From the NCBI GenBank assembly GCA_004114245.1, contig QZWS01000087.1, positions 1-27,836 on the forward strand: a stretch of 27,836 bases of DNA, given 5' to 3'. The notes below the pieces were generated by a model. It was given only the letters and a program-made list of their open reading frames with translations. It was not told the origin of the DNA and did not search any database. The position numbers and the translations under genes are program-made. This stretch comes from Zoopage sp. CT-All. Taxonomy: Eukaryota; Zoopagomycota; Zoopagomycetes; Zoopagales; Zoopagaceae. Positions 20,404 to 27,836 of the stretch are shown here, piece after piece. Positions within the stretch are counted from its first letter, which is position 1. The number at the start of each line of letters is the position of its first letter.

Positions 20404-22218
20404 TTATCGGTAACGACCGCCGCCTGCAAGGGGTGGGGGAGGCGGGGCTCTTCCTGCTGACAATCCTGCTAGTGATGAAAGATCCAATGGGATGGCTAGG
20501 TTGTATCCAACAGAAGAAGGAGGTGAGGGAATACGTTAGCCAACGAGGTCTCAAACTTGAATATCCCTCGCGCTCGAATATCAAGTCCATTGCGATTGCA
20601 TAACTTACAACTTCCAGATATGCTCCCGCTCGAATAGATCTTTGTTTGGTTGTCAAATTGAGGAGGCGCAGGAAAATCGGCAGCTGATCGAAAAGTCCAA
20701 CGGCCCTCTGTCGCCGGAGGTTCGACTGAAGATTACGAAAAAAAAGGGGGGTGAAAGTGTTAAAGTAGGATGAGATACAACAACTCATCTGGTCACATCG
20801 AATGACGCCGTCTCGACCTTGTTGCATACCTTTCATGCTCGTTGTAATTGGAGACATGGGTCGAAGATTTGAATGCAGCGGTGCGGATCCTGACCTGGGT
20901 CTAGTACCGCCCCCTCCTAGTAGGGGGATACTGGGCGGCGCACGCGTCCTACTTGGTGATGATGATGGAGCAGAACCATGCGGTGAAGGCGAGACCGGCG
21001 AGGGAGGTGCGGGTGAAGCCCGACTCGGCTGCGGCGGCGGGGTACGGTTGGGTGGTCCAGGGGTCGATCCTGAAGGTGCTACAGGGGAGGATGCTCCATT
21101 TATTCGTGAAGGTGGTGGAGGTGCTGTCTTTCGAGGTGGGGTGGGCGGTGCAGGTGAACGTGAAGGAACTGGAGGAGCTGCCGCCAGAGAGCGTCCAGGT
21201 GTGGGTGGTGTTGCTGAAAATGTGCGGGCTGGTGAGTCGTGGGTCATGCTAGATCCGTTGTTGGGAGGTGGAGCTGGTACAGATCTCGAAGGCGAACTTC
21301 GATTCGGTAGACTGGGTGGAACTGCTGTCGCTGACTTCCACGAGGGCGTACCACTGTTGCTGTTCCTGCCTGTGCCACGGTCCGCTGTAGAGATGAAGAA
21401 ACAGGAAGCGAGGGATAAGACAAGTTGTGCTTGGAGTCGCAGTGACGCTAACATGCCATTCATGCGCTCGTGCACTCGCGCTTTGCCAAAAGACGGCCTG
21501 GTCATCCGCCATCCCTATTATCCGTCCTCAAAGATACCCACTGCTGTATACTACAGATAAAGGAGACGGAGGGACGACCCGTGATGACTCCTTTTTCAAG
21601 TAAATTGGATGCATCCTCGCGATGAATGAGATCATTGCTACGGATTTGAATAGCCTGACGCATCCTCATGGTCGCACTTTAGCGCGGCCGCCTTTTAACA
21701 TGTAGAAATAAAGTTGTTGCCTGCCTTGCCTGCCATGCCTCATTTGGTCCCGGCGCATAAGTCCCTCTCACTTCTACCTATTACCTTCTACGTCTAGACC
21801 GCCAGCTCGACTCTTCAGTTTGGGCATGCCTCCTGCGAACAGCCCACCTAACTGAGGACCTCCGCCATCAACTCCTCCGCCTCCAGTCGGAGGTGGTCTC
21901 GGTAAAGCACCTCCTCCGTTGCCTGCGCCTGGCTTTGCCGCTGCTGTTAAAGTTCAACGGGGCAAGTTATCTGTTAAACATGCGTCACTCGCCATCGTCT
22001 CTAGGAAAGCGGCAAGCGCCGATTCACGTCCTAATTGAATCAACAGTGGACTACTTACAGACGGCAGGAGCAGACCGGTCGTTGGTGACAGCTTTCTTAA
22101 GCCTTGCGCCGCCTTGAACTTGAGAAAGAAGTGCATTGCGGTCTTTGGAAGTAGGGGGGGCAGTTGCGGCTAATGGTCCACTGCCCGGTGGAGGTGGAGG
22201 TGGAGGAGGTGGAGGCAT
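20404..22218 (-). CDS. VRP1: Verprolin/WIP family actin-regulatory protein
   Basis: The model is complement(join(20404-20468, 20609-20725, 20830-21384, 21785-21943, 22059-22218)), 351 residues, all in phase. It starts with Met followed by ten prolines. A WH2 actin-binding motif follows (about 27-51): RNALLSQVQ, then LKKAVTNDRSAP. Next are a glycine-rich linker and LFAGGMPKLKS (88-98), also typical of WIP. The centre is a long Pro/Ser-rich region with many profilin/SH3-type PPPP runs. The C-terminal RWTFRSAADFPAPP (300-313), followed by KIYSSG, is the WASP-binding segment. In yeasts this family couples WASP and type I myosin to Arp2/3 actin patches in endocytosis. The second intron is 400 nt, far longer than the others (104-140), so a small missed exon is possible. 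The last exon is tiny but ends in APPPPPLAGGGRYR. Confidence 0.9.
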
Positions 22219-24239
22219 GGCTGGCAGAGGAAGAATGCGAGTTTGCTCAAGTGAGGCGTGTTGAAAAGGTAGGGAGGAATCTGGCCCGAAGGAATGGGTC
22301 GCTCATTCTTTTTTATGCTTTGACCCCTGGAATTCTCAGCCAGCCCATTGGCTACACACAAGAGCGCGCTTCGCGAGTTTGCCTGTTCGAACCTCAAACG
22401 CTGAAGGCGTTTGATACAAAGGTCATCCCTGTCAAGCAAACCTTTGGTCACAAATAAAGAATATCTCTCACCACGCTCGCTTGACAATGGACCCAAGAGG
22501 GAAACTGGTCTGAATGCTTTTGAAGAATAAAAGGCAACACTGAAGTGAAAAACGCGCATTTAACCTCGTCAGAATAAACTGCTTTGAACAACGATGCCTA
22601 TTCAAAACTTCAGCCACGTTGGTAGTTCAGCTGGCACAGAGCGAGAACATGCCAGCAGGATCATAGTGGGAGTAAGTGTAATCAGAGCAACACGAAGTTT
22701 CCACTTTTCACGAGAAGTTTCAAGCTCTGCTTCACTCGAAAGGTAGCAAAGATATTACGCTGAGATCAGAAAGGAGTCCCTTTGCGCGCTGCACGGCTCA
22801 AAATCCTAAAGAAATAGAAAATAAGCACAGCGTACTGGATTTTATGCCTAGCTCGAGTGTGACCTTCTACTCCGGAGTGCTTTCACCAGCACATGGGCTA
22901 TATCTTCATTGGCCGATCAGACCTGGTTGTCGCTGATGCTCGTCGACTAGTGCGATAATGGTCCTGATGTGATGCTACCGGTATGGTTGGCTTGCTTAGA
23001 GCGAGCTTGATCGTCCCAGCCGCCTCAGTAGCCCATCTGACCAAATTCAAGAATCTTCAAGATTGACTTAAATCAAGCCCAGGGGTGAGAGACAGGAGGC
23101 GGCACGCAAAGCCGATGGCGTTGGGATGCACGACCAACATCAGCTTTACATCGCGGAATCGGCATTGATTTACGGCGCCACTCAGGACAAGATGGACGAA
23201 GACTGGTGGAGGTCAAAGCGGGCTTTGCGAGATTCATGGGTGTCCCAGATCAAGGCCATCAGCCAAGATGCACACCCTCGGACGGGCATGTCCGTTTTCG
23301 GCTCCAATTTCCACAACGGGTAGACGCAGTTCTTCGCCATAGATTACGCTGTCATAAAAACACTTTCATAGAGCGCGGTGACATTGTATGCTTCCAATAG
23401 GGCAGTTAGGGTACGTACATTGAGAGATACCCTGGCACCTAAGCGCAGGCGTGCGGGGGCAAGACTACATAGATCACTCCTGCACATATTAAAGAGAAAC
23501 GCACCAGTGAAATGAGCAAACCCGATCATACAGGAATTATGGCATCGGTGTAGAAAGCGAAGCGCAAGTATGGCCTTCTCTCTACCTAACATCATGCGCT
23601 GTCATCACTCGTAACGTGAATCAGCTTCGGCTGACGTGATAGCTTGTACAAAAAGTCAAGACATCCGTCCTGGATATGCAAGAAAACATGGTGGTGCTCA
23701 CGATGGAGGAATTCAACCCAACACGCAAGACGACTTGGCAGGTATTTAAGAAGGCCTGTGTCGATGTGAATGTATTGCTTTAAAGCTTTATAACATTGCT
23801 TTTTTTTCTTGCCTCAGGCCCTCCAGGTAGTTCAAACTTCATAGGGTAGATAATTCGGCAGGAGTCCGCTCGTTCTGCATCAAACTCAACCACCAAATCG
23901 TAGTCGCAGTCCTCCCCTTGTTCCTCTTGCGATGAGCAGTTGTTCCCATGAATAGGGTTCAAGCCAATCAAAAAACCGCTATCGATCAAAAAAAAGTAAG
24001 AATAGGTCGGACCGTCAAACGTAAAGGTAAAACGGAAGTGCGAACTCCGACTTGGATGCCATGGCGAAGTACATACTGCCAACATTTCTATCCCGCATCT
24101 CCCCTGTGTTCAGGACCACTAGACTACGCCATCGACTTGGCCAGTCGTACTGTGAGCGAAGCCACCGGCATGCTGTTGGGCACCGCTCCAACTGGCCCAT
24201 TCCACTAGATCCTCCTCACACTCCCCACACATTGCAAAC
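22219..24239. other. Two-kilobase region without a confident gene
   Basis: This holds the divergent upstream regions of verprolin and the fucosyltransferase. Open frames on both strands are short and mutually overlapping. The one at 23780-24085 is listed separately. I looked for tRNA boxes, terminal repeats of mobile elements and reverse transcriptase or transposase motifs and saw none. Confidence 0.45.
23780..24085 (-). CDS. Possible orphan ORF or terminal exon, function unknown
   Basis: A 101-codon open frame whose composition (FTFDGPTYSYFFLIDSGF, EDCDYDLVVEFDAERADSC, a final PGGPEARKK) looks more protein-like than neighbouring shadows. I recognise no family. It could be a last exon, a gene relic or chance. 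It runs opposite to the fucosyltransferase and overlaps that gene's likely promoter region. Confidence 0.25.
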   Translation of the reverse strand: MLAVCTSPWHPSRSSHFRFTFTFDGPTYSYFFLIDSGFLIGLNPIHGNNCSSQEEQGEDCDYDLVVEFDAERADSCRIIYPMKFELPGGPEARKKSNVIKL

Positions 24240-25658
24240 ATGGCACGCTGGCTAGACATCTGCAATAAGCGGAAGCTGCTTGTTAGCCTGGCTGCCATAC
24301 TCGTGGTTAGCATTGCGACGCTGCAGCTGTACTCGGATGCCCTCTATCAGCACACCCTGGGTTCCCTCAAGCCTGCCGTCGAGCCTACGGGCAAGCCTGC
24401 CGTCGAGCCTACCGCCGAGCCTATCGTCAAGTCTACCCCCATCCACTTCAACACACACCAGGATGCGTTCGACTACACCGACCCTTACGCCGTCAACGAA
24501 CTTTGCAATAACCTGCCCAAGCAGCGAGAACACTCTCGAGGACTAATCATCACTGACAAGACCCCGGACGACACTCTCAAAGTGTTTGTCTGGAGACAGT
24601 TGACCTACATGGACCCTGAACTTAACTGGAGGAACCTGTCGCTGACGCTGTGCCCGTTTCCCCCAGAACTTCAGCCGTTCTTCAATTTCATCAAGGAGAG
24701 TCATGTTAAAGACAACTCTATTGTGTGGGAGCAGGGATACGCCCCTTGTTGGTTCTGGACCAGGGACAAACTTACAGAAACCGTTGACACTTGCGGAGGA
24801 ACTCGCAACCAAAAGTACATTTCGACACAGAATTATACCCAGTTCAGAGATGCCGATGTCGTCTTCATGGACTACCCCTTCTACAACTATATCAGGGAGG
24901 CACCATTCTGGGATATGAGGAGGATGCCACCAAGAATCGCACATCAAAAATGGGTTTTGTTCTACGGCAGGGAATCCATTGCCAACTATCCCCATGTCGC
25001 CTTGCCTTCCTTCTTGCAAGAATTCGATCTCACCATGGGCAGCCCAGCACCCTTGTTCGATATCCCATACCCCCTAATGGTTATCTCGGAAGAGGAAGCC
25101 CTACAAATGGCCAATGTCGAGCCACAGGTTCCCTTTGACAAGAAGCCCGACAACTACATTGCCTGGGTGGTCTCCAACTGTGAGCCGAAAAACAACCGCA
25201 AAGCATGGATGCAGGAAATGATCAACAAGATAGGCGCCCACTCCTACGGCTCATGTCTCCACAACAAGGACTTCCCCACCAGTCAAAAGGATAGCATGTA
25301 CAACTACGACAGCAAGGTCAAAGTTCTCAGTGCCTACCCTTTCACTTTCGTGGGCGAGAACTCCAACTGCATTGGCTATATATCGGAGAAGATTTACAAT
25401 GCATTTCAGAGTGGAGCGATCCCCGTCTACATGGGCGCCCTGGACATTGCTGACTATGTCCCTGAAGGGAGCTATATCAACGCGCAGGACTTCAAGAATG
25501 TCGACGAGTTGGTGAAGTTCATGAAGACCGTCGATAGGGCACCGTACTACAATTGGAAGGCGGCCGTCAAGCGGAATGTCACTGAGTTCTGCAAGAGCTG
25601 TATCCCTCCCAAAGGCACCGTTGAATGTGCCTTCCTGGATCATGCCACATTTTTGTAA
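24240..25658 (+). CDS. GT10 family alpha-1,3-fucosyltransferase-like protein
   Basis: A 472-residue, intronless gene. It has the type II membrane layout of Golgi glycosyltransferases: short basic cytosolic tail (1-12), one membrane anchor (about 13-31) and a Pro-rich stem (44-67) made of three 8-residue repeats. The lumenal catalytic domain follows. Family signatures are WVVSNC (309-314), preceding the basic KNNRKAW, and the GDP-fucose-binding motif FVGENSNCIGYISEKIYNAF (from 370), followed by GAIPVYMGA. Sequons NLS, NYT and NVT are present. The reaction is transfer of fucose from GDP-fucose to an acceptor glycan; the acceptor cannot be told from sequence. The start has a good context (ACATGG). 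It converges on ALG11, with 200 bp between stop codons. Confidence 0.9.
   Translation: MARWLDICNKRKLLVSLAAILVVSIATLQLYSDALYQHTLGSLKPAVEPTGKPAVEPTAEPIVKSTPIHFNTHQDAFDYTDPYAVNELCNNLPKQREHSRGLIITDKTPDDTLKVFVWRQLTYMDPELNWRNLSLTLCPFPPELQPFFNFIKESHVKDNSIVWEQGYAPCWFWTRDKLTETVDTCGGTRNQKYISTQNYTQFRDADVVFMDYPFYNYIREAPFWDMRRMPPRIAHQKWVLFYGRESIANYPHVALPSFLQEFDLTMGSPAPLFDIPYPLMVISEEEALQMANVEPQVPFDKKPDNYIAWVVSNCEPKNNRKAWMQEMINKIGAHSYGSCLHNKDFPTSQKDSMYNYDSKVKVLSAYPFTFVGENSNCIGYISEKIYNAFQSGAIPVYMGALDIADYVPEGSYINAQDFKNVDELVKFMKTVDRAPYYNWKAAVKRNVTEFCKSCIPPKGTVECAFLDHATFL
24369..24440 (+). repeat. Three 24-bp in-frame repeats in the fucosyltransferase stem
   Basis: Units 24369-24392, 24393-24416 and 24417-24440 each encode an 8-residue unit of the KPAVEPTG type. 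The first two share 20 identical leading bases and the third has diverged. Such stem repeats vary the distance of the catalytic domain from the membrane. Confidence 0.85.
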
Positions 25659-25685
25659 TGTATTTGCTAAATCGTTTTCTTATAA

Positions 25686-25691
25686 AATAAA
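25686..25691 (+). terminator. Poly(A) signal of the fucosyltransferase gene
   Basis: AATAAA, 28 nt after the stop codon, in an AT-rich stretch. Confidence 0.6.
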
Positions 25692-25857
25692 AGAGTCCTT
25701 GCTTTGACCGCCACCGCATAGAAAAGAGTTGGACAAGCAGAACCGAATTGTGCATAATGGAAAGGTCGCACAGTCTTTGTATAAATAAAAGAAAGCTCAC
25801 TTCGACGTCAAGCTGACTTTTCGAGAAACCCGATCTACACGAGACTAGGCAATCGAC

Positions 25858-25863
25858 TTTATT
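25858..25863 (-). terminator. Poly(A) signal overlapping the ALG11 stop codon
   Basis: In sense the gene ends AAG AAA TAA AG, so AATAAA includes the stop codon. This is the same arrangement as in PSD1. Confidence 0.45.
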
Positions 25864-27836
25864 TCTTTTTCGCACTCTCTGGAGATTCGGCCGTAGCGTC
25901 CAATGACGCCCATCCCCCTTCAGGGGGATCAATCAGCTTACGTCCGAAAATGGTGACCTTTTCTCTGGACAGAACCTCGTGCAAGCACTTCCGTAGCTGA
26001 TCGCAAAAGACTTTTTCCGAGAATCGTTCTTGAACACTGTCCCGTGCGCGACGCTGCATGTCGACGATCGTATTATCCGCTGACAACACCTTCTCGATAG
26101 CTTCTGCAAACTCTTGGGGAGTAGTCGCAAGGTACCCGGTTGGTTGATTGTTGTACGGTCTAACGATATCCATTTTGGGTCCCGCAGAGTTGTGAGCGAT
26201 GGGTATCAAACCAGCAGCCTATGGTGATGTGCAAAGGAGCAATCGCGACTGCATTCAGCAAACAATGATAATAACATTTGCCGCATCATCTTACAGTCAG
26301 CGACTAATGTTCTTCTTACCATGTACTCAACAACTCCAATACCAAAGTGCTCGTCCAGCATGGCATGGATGCCGATCATTGACCGAGCTAACCATGCTTG
26401 CAGTTCGCTAAACGAGGCATTGACGACAAAGGTGACATTATCCTACGAAAACAGAACAATGTCATGCCAAATGGGTAAGTATCAGGACATGGTTAGCGCA
26501 CCCTTCGCACTGTCCGCATCCCTCGCGATAATCGGGCAGAAAGCAAGTAGTGAATCTCTTACTGATATTCCGAGCTGTGCAGCCTTGTCCTTCAGCTGTT
26601 GAATTCTGCGCTCATCAGACTCATTGCGTGCACTCCCAACCATGACCAATTGCACAGAGCGTGGGTTCTTGACCGCCCCGTTCTCCTGCCGATATTCTGG
26701 ATGATTCTCGAGCAATTGTGCCATTGCATCCAGCTGTAAACCATGCCCTTTCTCGGGTCGAAACTGGGCCACACTCACAACAATACGCTCCCGACCCTGA
26801 AGCGGGAAGTCTTTAAAGGCATCTGTATCGCAAGGTGGGTAAACGACAGTCGATTTGACTTTCCAAAGAGAATCGATATGAGCCTTTGTCCATGAAGAGT
26901 TGGTCATAACGATATGCGCAAAGGCGCCAACGATCGCATAGAGAACGGCGAAGCATCTGTAGTAGATGAGCTTCAGTCCGGTGTAAAATGAGCTCGCGGC
27001 CACCTCGCTGGCGTTATTATGGCCGCTCTCCCTACTAGCGACGCGGCCGATCATGTCGGAGCTGATGATTGGATAGTGAACGTAGGCAGCTACTTGACAG
27101 CCGCCAAAGATCCTAGCCGCTGGATATGTGAAGGCATAGCCCATGCTATCTAATACGATGAAATGTGAAAATACGACAATTTGGTCAGAGGGGCTGCACA
27201 GTTTGGTAATTCCCACTAAGCCCAGAATGTGACATATTTGTACCTATCCAAATATCAGGCACGACGCGCTTCAGAGCTTCCCATCCCAAGACCATAGACC
27301 CGATGCTTTGTCCGATTAATGTGAACCGTGGCCACTTCGCATCCTCCACCCAAAGGCGCTTTTGAAGGAACTCGATACCGACCAAAGAAGGGTCCAACTC
27401 AATATTGAAGCGACTGCGGACTCTATCCAGGATTTCCTGTTTGTTGACGTCTGTGTCGCCCGTGTACACGACCGAGATGACGTGGGGGTACTGCTGCTGA
27501 ATATCACGGATGGCTGTCCACAGCACACGCTCTCCACCGCCGCCTGCATTGCTATTTTTTAAGCGTCCGCCAACATTGATGCAGGAATGTGTTAGCTCTT
27601 GTTCACGTTTCCACAAGCGGCGTATGGTGCAAAGAGACGGTTCTTACCAGTATGGATGAAAGAACCCTGCAATGAGGTAAGGGACATTTTGCTTCTTATT
27701 TTCCTCATCTGCATCAGCGCCAGCGCTGCTGCTGCTGCTTCCCTCCTGCACTAACTCCCAGTCAGACTCGACTTTGGTCTTTCTCTCTTGCATCAGCTCC
27801 TTGAAAACTCGTTCGCGATTGGCCATGAACCCGTCC
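25859..27836 (-). CDS. ALG11: ALG11 GDP-mannose alpha-1,2-mannosyltransferase (5' end outside window)
   Basis: The visible part is complement(join(25859-26218, 26320-26442, 26563-27149, 27244-27551, 27648 to beyond 27836)); introns of 101, 120, 94 and 96 nt are in phase. The GT4-family enzyme adds the fourth and fifth mannoses to the dolichol-linked N-glycan precursor on the cytosolic face of the ER. Signatures are FFHPYCNAGGGGERVLW across the first visible junction, VVYTGD, IDSMGYAFTYPAAR, GGCQVAAYVHYP, TNSSWT, VYPPCD, the donor-binding SVAQFRPEKGH, and EHFGIGVVEYMAAG with AHNSAGPKMDIV. The N-terminal membrane anchor is not in the window. An in-frame Met at 27826 exists, but the frame stays open to the edge. 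A charged, serine-rich insert (GSSSSSAGADADEEN) lies just before the conserved start of the catalytic domain. Confidence 0.95.

Noticed and set aside
20802-21560. Long plus-strand Gly-rich open frame (252 codons)
   Set aside because: It is the antisense of the Pro-rich exon of the verprolin gene. The Pro codons read as Gly on the other strand, and the sense frame has family motifs at both ends.
22618-22680. tRNA-like D-arm sequence (TAGTTCAGCTGG)
   Set aside because: There is no matching T-arm (GGTTCGA-type) at the right distance and no pairing acceptor stem.
1-27836. CRISPR arrays, transposons and bacterial operon features
   Set aside because: There are no regularly spaced repeats, no transposase or reverse transcriptase motifs and no terminal inverted repeats. 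The gene structure is plainly eukaryotic, with spliceosomal introns.

Overview
The window looks like nuclear DNA of an early-diverging filamentous fungus. My best guess is Mucoromycota in the broad sense, perhaps Mortierellomycotina. The genes have several short GT-AG introns (mostly 83-140 nt), canonical AATAAA signals, pyrimidine-rich leaders and very tight spacing. The recognisable proteins are eukaryotic housekeeping proteins plus a GT10 fucosyltransferase and a UPF0658 Golgi protein. The phylum is an inference, because no rRNA or marker tree is available. All exon structures were worked out by hand from splice consensus, reading-frame phase and family similarity.

Left region (1-3090): a tandem array of small secreted cysteine-containing proteins on the minus strand. 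There are two complete paralogues (108-614 and 1803-2297). A 55-bp exact copy of the core promoter sits at the very edge of the window and points to a third copy outside it. Each gene has a TATA box, a short leader, a 5'UTR intron ending 7 nt before the ATG, a signal peptide and four cysteines. Next come two disordered, low-complexity proteins of unknown function (3091-4921 and 5967-6770, minus), separated by gene-poor DNA.

Central region (8295-16403): on the minus strand, a MEA1 (male-enhanced antigen 1) family protein lies only 67 bp downstream of a multi-spanning UPF0658 Golgi membrane protein. Divergent from these, on the plus strand, are ES2/DGCR14 (spliceosome-associated) and then a RING/coiled-coil protein of the RNF212/Zip3 meiotic type.

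Right-centre (16506-22218): mitochondrial phenylalanyl-tRNA synthetase (minus) and mitochondrial phosphatidylserine decarboxylase (plus) share a 233-bp divergent promoter. The decarboxylase converges, with 58 bp between stop codons, on a verprolin/WIP actin-regulatory gene (minus). The WIP gene has an N-terminal WH2 motif and a C-terminal WASP-binding segment.

Right edge (22219-27836): about 2 kb with little convincing coding sequence is followed by an intronless GT10 alpha-1,3-fucosyltransferase-like gene (plus). This converges on ALG11 (minus, 5' end cut by the window edge), the ER alpha-1,2-mannosyltransferase of N-glycan precursor assembly. Most of the window is conserved housekeeping sequence. 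The least explained part is the secreted-protein array on the left; I see no clearly new multi-gene system elsewhere.
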